Below, piece by piece: positions 48,731 through 57,532 of a stretch of 64,000 nt of DNA. Source of the stretch: Methanothermobacter sp. (lineage in GTDB: Archaea > Methanobacteriota > Methanobacteria > Methanobacteriales > DSM-23052); contig JASFYN010000004.1 of assembly GCA_030055615.1 (NCBI GenBank), positions 1 to 64,000 of the forward strand, in the 5' to 3' direction. The notes under the pieces are model-generated. The model did no database searches, was not told the DNA's origin, and saw nothing but the letters and a program-made list of their open reading frames with translations. Both the position numbers and the translations under genes were made by a program. Within the stretch, counting starts at the first letter, position 1. The number at the start of each line of letters is the position of its first letter.

Positions 48731-48997
48731 TCATTGTGAGGTGTTAGTTGGGGGCGTTTCATCTTGTGGTGGGGATGGTATTTGATTGGATGATGGTGTG
48801 CTTGTTTCATTTTCTAGATATTGTCCTGTTGGTTGTTCTGTTGGTTGTGTGATGCTTGCTTCGTCTACTGGTTGGTTACTTGAATTGTTGGTCATGTTAA
48901 ATCCTATGTCTTGTGTTGATGAAGGTCCCAGGTTCCATCCTATTATTATGCCTATTAGTAGGCTGCTTACACCCACTATTAACATTTTCTGGTCCAT
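48731..48997 (-). CDS. Small anchored protein with low-complexity tail
   Basis: 88 residues: an N-terminal membrane segment (MLIVGVSSLLIGIIIGW) followed by an Asn/Thr/Pro/Gln/Ser-rich extracellular tail with several N-glycosylation-type sites (NMT, NNSS, NET, NTS). It is placed between the ABC ATPase and ferredoxin genes, four bases after the former. No family recognised. Confidence 0.65.
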   Translation of the reverse strand: MDQKMLIVGVSSLLIGIIIGWNLGPSSTQDIGFNMTNNSSNQPVDEASITQPTEQPTGQYLENETSTPSSNQIPSPPQDETPPTNTSQ

Positions 48998-49001
48998 TCT
49001 A

Positions 49002-49745
49002 TCACCTTAATTTGACTTCTTTTTCGAGTATTTTAAGTATTTCACCCCTTAGGGTTAAGAAGTCTCTGCTTAGTCTGTCTCTTATCCTATCTATTTCAAC
49101 TTTAAATGTTCGCAGTATTCTGCCAGGTCTCGCGCTTAAAACCACTATTCTATCTGCTAGGAATACTGCTTCATCCACGTTATGTGTTACAAATATTATG
49201 GTTTCATTTGTTTTCTCCCATATGTATAAAAGTTCTTTTTGTAATAGGTTTCGTGTTTGTATGTCAAGGGCTGCGAATGGTTCATCCATGAGAAGAAATT
49301 TGGGATTATTTGCAAGGGCCCTTACTATTGCAACTCTCTGTTTCATACCCCCTGAAAGTTCATAAGGGTATGCGTCTTTAAAATCTTCCAATCCAACTAG
49401 TTTAAGGTATTCCATGGCGATTTTTTCCCTCTCGTTCTTTTCTAGTCCTTTGATTTCTAATCCGAAAGTTACGTTTTCGAGTACGGTGCGCCATGGGAAT
49501 AATGTGTATTGTTGGAATACGAATCCCCTATCGGCTCCAGGTCCTTTGACTGGCTTGCCATTAGCGAATACTCTGCCTTTGGTGGGCTTTTCTAGGCCCG
49601 CGATTATTCGGAGTAGTGTGGTTTTACCGCAGCCTGAGGGTCCTACTATACATAGGAATTCGCCATCTTCTACTTGTAGATTTATGTCTTTGAGTATGGG
49701 CCGGTCTTTGAACTTCTTTGAAAGTCTTTCTATTTTTAGTGTCAT
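49002..49745 (-). CDS. ABC transporter ATP-binding protein (nitrate/sulfonate/taurine type)
   Basis: 247 residues. Walker A VGPSGCGKTTLLRIIAG, Q-loop VFQQYTLFPWRTVLENV, signature LSGGMKQRVAIVRAL, Walker B FLLMDEPFAALD and the switch His in IFVTHNVDEAVFL. LFPWRTVLENV is typical of SsuB/TauB/NrtD proteins. Works with the permease and binding protein encoded directly upstream. The molecule transported is not known. Confidence 0.93.
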   Translation of the reverse strand: MTLKIERLSKKFKDRPILKDINLQVEDGEFLCIVGPSGCGKTTLLRIIAGLEKPTKGRVFANGKPVKGPGADRGFVFQQYTLFPWRTVLENVTFGLEIKGLEKNEREKIAMEYLKLVGLEDFKDAYPYELSGGMKQRVAIVRALANNPKFLLMDEPFAALDIQTRNLLQKELLYIWEKTNETIIFVTHNVDEAVFLADRIVVLSARPGRILRTFKVEIDRIRDRLSRDFLTLRGEILKILEKEVKLR

Positions 49746-49756
49746 GCTTGAACCCC

Positions 49757-50509
49757 TTAGATTGTTTTACCCCTCCATGGGATGTATTTCTCTTCTATTT
49801 TTGAGAGTAGATGGTCGATGGCGAATCCTATCAAGCCTATGGTGAGCATTCCCACTACTACTTCGCCTGTGTCAAGTAAGCGCATGGCTTCAATGATAAG
49901 GTATCCTAGGCCTGATTTGGCTGCTATCATCTCGGCTGCTACTGTGCACATGAATCCTATCCCGAAGCCAACTCTTAAACCTAGTAATATCCCTGGGGAT
50001 GATGCTGGTAGCACGACTTTTGTTAGTACTTGTCCTTCTGTGGCTCCTAGTGTGCATGCTGCTTCAATTAGCACTCTTTCCACGCCTTTAACAGCATCTA
50101 GGCTATTTAGGAGTATTGGGAAGAACGATCCTATGAATATTATGAATGCTTCTGCTTTAAGCCCTAGGCCGAACCATAGCAGGGCGAATGGGACCCATGC
50201 TAGTGGTGGTATGGGTCTTAATATTTGTATTATTGGGTTGAAAATCCTCTCCAAGGTTTTGAACCAGCCTATTCCTATCCCTAGCGGTATTGCGATTATG
50301 GCTGCTACGCTGAATCCTGCCACAACCCTTAATAATGTGCTCATAGCATGTAGAATTAATTCACCGGTTATTATGAGGTTGTAAAATGCTATGAGTACCT
50401 CATATGGACTCGGCAGGATATATGATGGTACTAGGTTGGTGAATGTTAATATTGACCAGATTATGATTAGTATCACTGGTATGATGAGTGCTTCGAGGAA
50501 TTTCTTCAA
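49757..50509 (-). CDS. ABC transporter permease (nitrate/sulfonate/taurine type)
   Basis: 250 residues with six membrane segments. The cytoplasmic EAA loop is EAACTLGATEGQVLTKVVLPASSPGILLGLRVGFG, contacting the ATPase. IPLGIGIGWFKTLERIFNPIIQILRPIPPLAWVPFALLWFGLG is typical of SsuC/TauC. 18 bases downstream of the binding-protein gene. Confidence 0.93.
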   Translation of the reverse strand: MKKFLEALIIPVILIIIWSILTFTNLVPSYILPSPYEVLIAFYNLIITGELILHAMSTLLRVVAGFSVAAIIAIPLGIGIGWFKTLERIFNPIIQILRPIPPLAWVPFALLWFGLGLKAEAFIIFIGSFFPILLNSLDAVKGVERVLIEAACTLGATEGQVLTKVVLPASSPGILLGLRVGFGIGFMCTVAAEMIAAKSGLGYLIIEAMRLLDTGEVVVGMLTIGLIGFAIDHLLSKIEEKYIPWRGKTI

Positions 50510-50527
50510 AATCCTTCACCCTATTCA

Positions 50528-51481
50528 TTATGGGAGGTATTTTAGGTCGAAGATATCATCCTTGGTAAGGTTCTTTTTAATGTAGCCTAGTTGTTTTTGT
50601 ATTTCAACGAATTTCATGACATTGTCTATGAATGATTTTGTGGGTACTGCTATGAATTTCATGTTCTGGAATGCTCTGTTTTCTACTGTGGGGTCTGTTC
50701 CAAGGGCTTTGGCTACTATGGATGCTGATTCGTTCTTGTGACTGTTGAGGTATTCTGTGGCCTCTACGTGGATTTTGAGGAATTTTCTTAGCTGGTCTGG
50801 GTGCTCTTTTATGAATTTTTCTGTTGCTATCACTACACAGCATGGGTGGTCCTTCCATATGTCCTTGGAGTATGCTATGGCGTGGCCGTAACCTTTTTGT
50901 TCTGCCATTGAAACATAGGGTTCCCATGCTATGAATCCGTCTATTCTCCTTGCTTGTAGGGCTTTTGGCATTAGTGGGACCTGCATTTCTATGATGTTAA
51001 CATCTTCTGGGTTTATTCCATGTTCTTTTAGTGTCATCTGTAATAGTACGTCTTGTATGCTGCCTTTCATGGGTATTGCTATAGTTTTGCCTTTTAGGTC
51101 TTCTATTTTTTGTATTCCTGTATTTTCTCCGACTACTAAGCCTGATCCCTCTTGGTTGACTGCTGCGACTATTTTTATGGGCACTCCTTTGGATATTCCC
51201 GTGACTGCTGGTGGTGTTCCGCAGAAGCCAATGTCTATTTGTCCTGTTGCCGCTGCCTTCACAATATCCGGTCCTGCGTTGAATTCGATGGTCTCAACTT
51301 TTAAACCCTCTTTTTTGTACATTTCTTTTGCTTGTGCTATGAATAGTGCTGAGTGGTGGTCGTCTTTTAGGTGGCCGACTCTTATCACGTTCTCTTCTGG
51401 CCTGGGATATAATGTGTAGGCCGCCCCCACTACTATCACTAATATTATTATCGTGGTTATGATCCATTTTTTCTTTAACAT
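50528..51481 (-). CDS. ABC transporter substrate-binding protein (SsuA/TauA/NMT1 type)
   Basis: 317 residues: N-terminal membrane segment or signal (IITTIIILVIVVGAAYTL), no lipobox cysteine, then the periplasmic-binding fold with RVGHLKDDHHSALFIAQAKEMYKKEGLKVE, GQIDIGFCGTPPAVTGISKGVPIKIVAAVN, GKTIAIPMKGSIQDVLL and GFIAWEPYVSMAEQKGYG. It starts one base after the coiled-coil gene, so the transporter is cotranscribed with the sensor kinase unit. Confidence 0.92.
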   Translation of the reverse strand: MLKKKWIITTIIILVIVVGAAYTLYPRPEENVIRVGHLKDDHHSALFIAQAKEMYKKEGLKVETIEFNAGPDIVKAAATGQIDIGFCGTPPAVTGISKGVPIKIVAAVNQEGSGLVVGENTGIQKIEDLKGKTIAIPMKGSIQDVLLQMTLKEHGINPEDVNIIEMQVPLMPKALQARRIDGFIAWEPYVSMAEQKGYGHAIAYSKDIWKDHPCCVVIATEKFIKEHPDQLRKFLKIHVEATEYLNSHKNESASIVAKALGTDPTVENRAFQNMKFIAVPTKSFIDNVMKFVEIQKQLGYIKKNLTKDDIFDLKYLP

Positions 51482-51482
51482 A

Positions 51483-51875
51483 TCATCCCTCTTTTTTGAA
51501 TCTTTTTTTATAGTAGATTAGGGTTTCGGGTTCTTTTTTGGCGAGTCTTTCTATGAGTTTTTGATTTTTGAATTCTTTGATTGTTTTTTCTAGTATTTCT
51601 ATTTTTTCCCGTGCTTCATCGAGTAGTTTTTTGGTTATTTCGGCTCGGTGTTTTAGGCGGTTGTTCTCATCTTCTAGGAGTTGGATGTTTTTGAGTTTGA
51701 GGTCCAATCTTAAAACTTCCAGTTCGTTTAATCTCTTGTTTAATCTTTTTTTCTCTTCTCTCAGTTCATATAATCTCCCTTTATATTCCCATATTTTTTC
51801 CTTGAGATCTTCTATGATTTTGTCCTTTTGCTTTATTTCCTTTTTTAGCTTTTTTATTTTTTCTTTTTCGTCTAT
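51483..51875 (-). CDS. Coiled-coil protein with no canonical start codon at its apparent N-terminus
   Basis: The frame is open from the kinase stop (51896) to TAG at 51483 and is almost wholly coiled coil: KEKIKKLKKEIKQKDKIIED, LKEKIWEYKGRLYELREEKK, LNKRLNELEVLRLDLKLKN and onward to YYKKRFKKEG. The first TTG is at 51707, 56 codons inside this heptad pattern. A GGGGGA ribosome-binding-like sequence at 51887-51882 lies seven bases before an ATA codon at 51875. So initiation may be at ATA, at the TTG 51889 if one G is missing from the G-run, or only at 51707. About 130 residues if full. Function unknown. Confidence 0.55.
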   Translation of the reverse strand: MDEKEKIKKLKKEIKQKDKIIEDLKEKIWEYKGRLYELREEKKRLNKRLNELEVLRLDLKLKNIQLLEDENNRLKHRAEITKKLLDEAREKIEILEKTIKEFKNQKLIERLAKKEPETLIYYKKRFKKEG

Positions 51876-51893
51876 GAATATTCCCCCAAGGTT

Positions 51894-54140
51894 TTAGTAT
51901 CTTTTCTTGTACTTGAGTTCTTGGAATGTTGCTGTGAATTTTAGGCCGTTTTTGTTTTTGATTGTTAGTTTTCCTTCGAGTTGGTCTATTAGGGATTTTA
52001 TGAGTTGCCATCCTATTCCTTTTGATCTTTTGATTTCATCTATTTTAAGGCCTTTACCATCGTCTTGGAAGTGTAATTTTAGAGTTCCATCTGCTTCTTT
52101 TTTTAGTTGGATTTTGGCTTTTGTCGCATTTGCATGTTTTATTGTGTTGGTTAATAATTCGTTTATTATTAGGCCGATGGGGAGGCTTGTTTCAATATTT
52201 AGTGTGATATCGTCGATGTCTGTTTCTATGTGTATGCCTGTTTTATGGGTTTGGATTATCGTGGATGTGAGACCTTTTATATAATTTTTGATTTTCACCG
52301 CTGTAAGGTCTTCTGATTGATATAGATGTTCGTGTAGTAATGATATGGATTTTATACGGTCTTTGCTCCTTGAGAGTATTTCTTTGTATTTGGTATTTTC
52401 TATTTTCCTTTCTTGGATGCCTAGTAGGCTTGATATTATCTGCAGATTATTTTTGACACGATGGTGTATTTCACGCAGTAAAAGTTCTTTTTCTTTTATG
52501 GATTCTTTGAGGGGTGTTATATCTTCTATTACTGTGATTATTTCGTTTTCTAATGTGCTAAAGTTTATCCTAGCATACATTATACTTTTATCTTTTCTTC
52601 GGATCCTATACTCGCCTGAAACTGGTTCTTTGACCTTATCTTCTAAAATATCATTGAAGTTTTTGCCTTTTAATTCATTGGGTTTGTAACCGAGGGTTTT
52701 CACCATCCTATTACAATCTTGGATTGTGAGATCTCTATCCAGTGAAATTATAATGTTTGGGGCTGTCTCGAAGATGCTCCTGTATCTTTTTTCGCTTTCT
52801 TCAAGTTTCTCACTGACATGGTATAATCTTGTCACATCCTCGGCTGCGATTAGGGCTCCTTTGAATTCTCCCCTTTCATAGAGTAGTCTGGCTATGAAAT
52901 GGACTATTTTCTCGTTACCTTTGCATGTTATGATCCCACCAGTGAATATATACTTCTTTTTACCTTCTTTAATGTGTTTGAGATATCTTTTCTCTCTTTC
53001 TAGGCGTTCATTGGCTGGTAGGAAATTTAGAAACCAATTTTTGCCTTTAACATCTTTTTCTTCACATTCTAGAATTTCAAGTCCTCTCTGGTTTATGTAT
53101 CGTATTCTTGCTTTATCATCAAGTAATAGGATACCCCATGCGGCGATTTCAAGGTATAATTCAGCCTTCCTCTTCTCAGCATTTGCCCTTTTAATAAGCT
53201 TTCTGTTCTCGAGTAGGGCGGCATGGTGTCGTGCAACCGTGAAAGATAATATTATAAGGAATGCTATTGCAAAACCTTTAACAGTTGCGATTTCGAAATT
53301 AAAGAGTAGAAATAGGAATATTATAAACAATAAAATGAGAAAGAAATCCGGGAAATGTTCCAATACTTGGACACGTCTCCATGAATATACTGGCTTTTCA
53401 AAATCCTCAGACTTAAATTCAATAGCTGATACTGTTAATAATAGGTAGCCCAGTATCCAACCCAAGTCTATTGGACAACCACTATAATAGAATCCATGTA
53501 AATCACCATAAGCAAATAATAGATCACTTAAAAGTAGAACGATTATACCAGCGATGAATACATTTATAGAGCAGGATTTTAAAGAACCGATTTTATTGAT
53601 TATAAGATCTACCAAAATAAAGAGTATTATGAAATCGCCAAAAACATAAGTTACAGAAATTAATACTTCAGTTAACCTTCCCCCAGATATTATGATGGGC
53701 TTGAGGATAAATATCCATATGATCGTGGCCAAGGAAGCCGAGATAATGCAAAAGTCAAATATAGCCTTAAGTTTTTCAGTTTTTCTCTTTACTGGGATGA
53801 TTAGAAGTCCAAGGCCAAAAATAGGATAAAATGACAAGTATAGAATATCTGCGATTGAAGGGAATGGATTTTCACCTAAAAATTCAAAGATGAACCATGC
53901 CAAATCTCCAAGACCAAGGAAGAACATCCCCAAACCTAATAAGAAAAGTGTAGGATAATATTTCTGATAAACCTTTTTTGAATAGAATGCTATGGAAAAA
54001 AATGCAAAGGCAGCCCCAAATCCTGTGACAAAAGTCATAATGTTTATGATTGGGATGCGGAACCCAATAGGTAAGAGGAACGTGAGAAGTGAAATAATGA
54101 ATGTGAAGATAATTATAAAATAGATCTTCTTTTTATCCAA
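51894..54140 (-). CDS. Membrane sensor histidine kinase with two PAS domains
   Basis: 748 residues. Residues 1-310 contain about nine or ten membrane helices; PAS domains follow at about 325-440 (EIAAWGILLLDDKARIRYIN) and 450-545 (FETAPNIIISLDRD). The kinase core is of the HisKA_2 type, LREIHHRVKNNLQIISSLLG with the phospho-His at 559/560, then the ATPase N-box LIINELLTNTIKHA and G-box DDGKGLKIDEIKRSKGIGW. TTG start behind GGAGGAGG. No response regulator is in the window. It heads a minus-strand array of eight close-set genes. Confidence 0.92.
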   Translation of the reverse strand: MDKKKIYFIIIFTFIISLLTFLLPIGFRIPIINIMTFVTGFGAAFAFFSIAFYSKKVYQKYYPTLFLLGLGMFFLGLGDLAWFIFEFLGENPFPSIADILYLSFYPIFGLGLLIIPVKRKTEKLKAIFDFCIISASLATIIWIFILKPIIISGGRLTEVLISVTYVFGDFIILFILVDLIINKIGSLKSCSINVFIAGIIVLLLSDLLFAYGDLHGFYYSGCPIDLGWILGYLLLTVSAIEFKSEDFEKPVYSWRRVQVLEHFPDFFLILLFIIFLFLLFNFEIATVKGFAIAFLIILSFTVARHHAALLENRKLIKRANAEKRKAELYLEIAAWGILLLDDKARIRYINQRGLEILECEEKDVKGKNWFLNFLPANERLEREKRYLKHIKEGKKKYIFTGGIITCKGNEKIVHFIARLLYERGEFKGALIAAEDVTRLYHVSEKLEESEKRYRSIFETAPNIIISLDRDLTIQDCNRMVKTLGYKPNELKGKNFNDILEDKVKEPVSGEYRIRRKDKSIMYARINFSTLENEIITVIEDITPLKESIKEKELLLREIHHRVKNNLQIISSLLGIQERKIENTKYKEILSRSKDRIKSISLLHEHLYQSEDLTAVKIKNYIKGLTSTIIQTHKTGIHIETDIDDITLNIETSLPIGLIINELLTNTIKHANATKAKIQLKKEADGTLKLHFQDDGKGLKIDEIKRSKGIGWQLIKSLIDQLEGKLTIKNKNGLKFTATFQELKYKKRY

Positions 54141-54277
54141 GGTAAACCTCCTCCATGGGTAAATAATAGTTCATCCTACTAGGAACGTTATACGCCCACT
54201 ATAAGGAATGTGCTTTTTAAACTTTTGTATAATGTGCACTATATAATAAGTTTAGGGTACAACCGTGGGTGAAGATA

Positions 54278-55924
54278 ATGGCATTAACGATACTCAAGGA
54301 TATTGTCATCATCTTTGGCTTGGCATTCCTTGTTTTAGTCTTATTCCAGAGGATGAGAATGCCAAGTATTGTTGGATTTTTCATCACTGGAGTTATAGCA
54401 GGACCACAAGTACTTGGCCTCATCCAGGATGTGGGGCAAATAAGGTTGATGGCAGAAGCCGGTGTTATCCTCTTATTATTTGCCATCGGCCTTGAACTTT
54501 CAACTGAAAGATTCGGTGAATTTAAACGGACAGCAATCGTTGGGGGTACACTCCAAATACTTATAACAATTATAATAGTATTGATTTTGTTATCGGAGAT
54601 TGGGTTGGATTTGAAAAAGGCATTATTCATAGGATTTCTAGTTTCGCTTAGCAGTTCAGCTATAGTATTAAAGATATTGCAGGATTCTGAACAGTTGGAA
54701 TCTCCACATGGCATGGTTTCGGCTTCAATATTAATATTCCAGGATCTTGCAGCTGTACCCATGATATTATTGGTACCTGTACTTGCCGGGGCTGTTGAAG
54801 GGATTTTCAGCCTATTCAGTGTAATATTAAAGGGTGCTCTCATCATAGCATTCACATTAATCGCCGCGAAATACCTTGTACCTTGGATTCTAAATTTGGC
54901 AGCGAAGGCCAAGAGCAGAGAATTATTCCTAGTTACTGTTATATTTATCTGCGCTTCTGTAACATGGATTACAAACGAAGCCGGATTATCACCAGCCCTA
55001 GGAGCGTTCATAGCAGGTTTTATGGTGGCCCAAACGGATTATGCACACCGGGCCCAGGGCATGATCTTACCCTTTGAAGAAGTATTTTTAAGCTTTTTTT
55101 TCGTATCCCTTGGGATGTTAGTAGACCTCAACTTCCTGTTTACAAATTATACGCTGATTTTAGCTGCTGTTATCTTCGTTATTGTTGCCAAGTTTTTTAT
55201 TAATAATATTGTGGGATTCTTACTTGGATATTCTGCTAGGATCATGGCGATTGTGGCTATAATGCTATCACAGGTGGGTGAATTTTCATTTATTATATCT
55301 GAGGCTGGGCTGAGGTATGGTATCATAGATAATCTCATGTTCCAAGGTTTGATTTTGGTTTCTATTATGACAATGGCATTCACACCATTCATGATAATGG
55401 CTTCTCCAAAGATTGCTGAACACCTCATGAGATTTCCATTACCTAAGAGAATGAAAAGGGGAAGATATTACAAGAAGCCTAGAGAGTCGCTTGAGGATCA
55501 TCTTATAATAGTGGGTGTGGGTTTAACTGGTCGTAAACTTGTGGATATAGCTGAGGAGAACAACATACCCTACATTGGGGTTGATATAAACCCTGAGGTT
55601 GTTAATAGGATGCGGAAAAATGGACATAATATATATTATGGTGACGCGACCCATATTAACGTTTTAAAGCATTTTAATGTTTCAAAGGCTGCTGCGATGG
55701 TGGTGGCTATAACAGATTATGATTCGACAGCCCATGTTGTTCATGAAGCACGCCATCTAAACCCTCTAATGAAAATAATAGTCCGTATGAGGGGTTTTGA
55801 AGATGAAGAGCCACTCTACAGAGCAGGGGCTGATATAGTGATCTCTGAGAAAAAAGAGGCCACGAAGAAGATAGCAGGAGAAATATTCACATGCTACAAG
55901 GGCATCTGCGAACTGGGAGAATGA
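54278..55924 (+). CDS. Kef/CPA2-type cation:proton antiporter with TrkA-N domain
   Basis: 548 residues from ATG 54278 behind GGGTGA. About twelve membrane helices of the monovalent cation:proton antiporter-2 fold (SIVGFFITGVIAGPQVLGLI, LLLFAIGLELSTERF, SLSSSAIVLKIL, LSPALGAFIAGFMVAQT), then a cytosolic Rossmann TrkA-N domain LIIVGVGLTGRKLVDIAEEN with VDINPEVV and a C-terminal tail. Probably exports K+ or Na+ for protons under nucleotide control. Divergent from the kinase gene, sharing 137 bases. Confidence 0.93.
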   Translation: MALTILKDIVIIFGLAFLVLVLFQRMRMPSIVGFFITGVIAGPQVLGLIQDVGQIRLMAEAGVILLLFAIGLELSTERFGEFKRTAIVGGTLQILITIIIVLILLSEIGLDLKKALFIGFLVSLSSSAIVLKILQDSEQLESPHGMVSASILIFQDLAAVPMILLVPVLAGAVEGIFSLFSVILKGALIIAFTLIAAKYLVPWILNLAAKAKSRELFLVTVIFICASVTWITNEAGLSPALGAFIAGFMVAQTDYAHRAQGMILPFEEVFLSFFFVSLGMLVDLNFLFTNYTLILAAVIFVIVAKFFINNIVGFLLGYSARIMAIVAIMLSQVGEFSFIISEAGLRYGIIDNLMFQGLILVSIMTMAFTPFMIMASPKIAEHLMRFPLPKRMKRGRYYKKPRESLEDHLIIVGVGLTGRKLVDIAEENNIPYIGVDINPEVVNRMRKNGHNIYYGDATHINVLKHFNVSKAAAMVVAITDYDSTAHVVHEARHLNPLMKIIVRMRGFEDEEPLYRAGADIVISEKKEATKKIAGEIFTCYKGICELGE

Positions 55925-56388
55925 ATTTAACCGCTAAAAAGACACCCATTGGAACCATCCACATACTATGGCAGATAAAAAATGATAAACCAATCATATT
56001 CAAGGTTCTATTACCCGGAAGTCTAGATGAGAAACTAGAAAGTGCAAAAAAGGGCAGTTTAACCCTCAAGAATGTTAAAATAGAAAACCTTGCATTAGAC
56101 CTTTGCTCAGAATTCCAAAGAAAGGTACTACTTGCAACATATAATATACCGACTGGTTTCGTAAGTACTTATGGGCGCATAGCAAGTAGGCTCTCCACAA
56201 GCCCCAGGAGTGTTGGCAGGGCACTGGCCACCAACCCCTTCCCCATTTTTGTTCCTTGTCATAGGGTTGTGAAATCTGATGGGAGTCTTGGAGGATACCA
56301 AGGTGGCAAGGCGATGAAAAAAAGACTACTAGAAAGCGAAGGTATAAAATTCCACAATAATAAAATAGATAAAAACAGAATCATATGA
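55921..56388 (+). CDS. ogt: Methylated-DNA--protein-cysteine methyltransferase
   Basis: Removes alkyl groups from O6-alkylguanine by suicide transfer. 155 residues with the acceptor Cys in FVPCHRVVKSDGSLGGYQGG and the helix-turn-helix VSTYGRIASRLSTSPRSVGRALATNP. ATG 55921 overlaps the antiporter stop (ATGA). The lipoprotein gene starts in its last codons (ATGA at 56385). Confidence 0.95.
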   Translation: MNLTAKKTPIGTIHILWQIKNDKPIIFKVLLPGSLDEKLESAKKGSLTLKNVKIENLALDLCSEFQRKVLLATYNIPTGFVSTYGRIASRLSTSPRSVGRALATNPFPIFVPCHRVVKSDGSLGGYQGGKAMKKRLLESEGIKFHNNKIDKNRII

Positions 56389-56894
56389 AGGGTGCTGAAA
56401 AATTGAGAAAATATCTACTAATCCTCCTAGTGGTATTGGTTACTGGTTGTATTTTCAAGGGACATTATAAAGGCTATGGGATTTCATTTGATCATCCCAT
56501 AGGATGGGAATGTGGCAGGGTCATGGATCTTCCAAGTGCTCTGGTAAGTGTCAGAGATCCTTCTGGTGATGCCGAGGTTATAATATTCAAGGAAAAAGCA
56601 AATACGAGCCTCGAAAACAGATACCTAGAATATATTCAGAAGTTGCCGGTGCAGCTTTCAGGCTATTGTTACAGGCAAGTGTCTAATAGGACTCTTACAG
56701 TAGATGCTTCAAAAGCCTATGAGCTAGTATATGCTATAGGCTGTGATTCGACACAGACAAGCCAACAGACCCGCCTAGTAATCCTCCAAAAGGGGGAATA
56801 CTTCTATATTATAGATTGTAGAACCACACCCAAGGATTTCGAAAGACAAAACCCCAACTTTGATATTATCATCAATAGCCTGGATATACTCTAA
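56385..56894 (+). CDS. Putative lipoprotein, PsbP/DcrB-like
   Basis: 169 residues: a short basic start, hydrophobic segment LLILLVVLVTGC with a lipobox-like cysteine at residue 22, then a globular extracytoplasmic domain beginning GYGISFDHPIGWE, similar to the start of PsbP/DcrB folds that bind small proteins or surfaces. Four further cysteines could form disulphides. Function unknown. It overlaps ogt by four bases and ends in a four-base convergent overlap with the nitroreductase gene. Confidence 0.7.
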   Translation: MKGAEKLRKYLLILLVVLVTGCIFKGHYKGYGISFDHPIGWECGRVMDLPSALVSVRDPSGDAEVIIFKEKANTSLENRYLEYIQKLPVQLSGYCYRQVSNRTLTVDASKAYELVYAIGCDSTQTSQQTRLVILQKGEYFYIIDCRTTPKDFERQNPNFDIIINSLDIL

Positions 56895-57409
56895 TCTATG
56901 ATGTTGAAGGCTTCTTCCAAGCTCATCCTAGGGGGTGGTGATGGTCTCTCAGCAGGATAACCTATTGGTACTAATGTGACCGGCCTTAAAGTGGATGGTA
57001 TGCCTAGAATTTCACTTACAAGCCTTTCATCAAAAGCTCCAACCCAACAAGCTCCAAGACCGAGTTCATGGATTGTGAGCAACATGTTCTCGACTGCTGC
57101 TGCAACATCAAATAGGCAATAAAGGTTTCTTCCACGTTCACCATAGCCCAGGGCGGATCTTTCAAGGTCTGCGCATGCAACGATGACAACTGGGGCTTCT
57201 GCTATGAATGGTTGTCTATATGCAGCCTTTGCAAGTTCTTCCTTCAATTGAGGGTTTTTAACTATGAGGAATTTTCTACTTTGGAGGTTGCCAGCTGATG
57301 GAGCCCACCTCGCAGCTTCCATTATCTTCTCAAGATATTCCTCGGGTATATCCTTTTTTTTAAATTTCCTTATACTTCTTCTCTCTTTAATAATTTCCAA
57401 GAGGCCCAT
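56891..57409 (-). CDS. Nitroreductase family protein
   Basis: FMN-dependent oxidoreductase, 172 residues from the ATG at 57409 behind GGTGGTG; a longer form from 57481 has no such site. Typical: IKERRSIRKFKKKDIP, AARWAPSAGNLQSRKFLIV, LFDVAAAVENMLLTIHELGLGACWVGAF, LVPIGYPAE. The archaeal members act on unknown substrates. Divergent from the helicase gene. Confidence 0.92.
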   Translation of the reverse strand: MGLLEIIKERRSIRKFKKKDIPEEYLEKIMEAARWAPSAGNLQSRKFLIVKNPQLKEELAKAAYRQPFIAEAPVVIVACADLERSALGYGERGRNLYCLFDVAAAVENMLLTIHELGLGACWVGAFDERLVSEILGIPSTLRPVTLVPIGYPAERPSPPPRMSLEEAFNIID

Positions 57410-57532
57410 AAAAAAACACCACCATACTTTTATGATCTTACTAGTATATATGAGCTCCCCCTTCAATTGTTGGACTATCATGGGGGGGTTACACGCTATA
57501 GATAAATAATATTTATCATAATATATTCTTTC

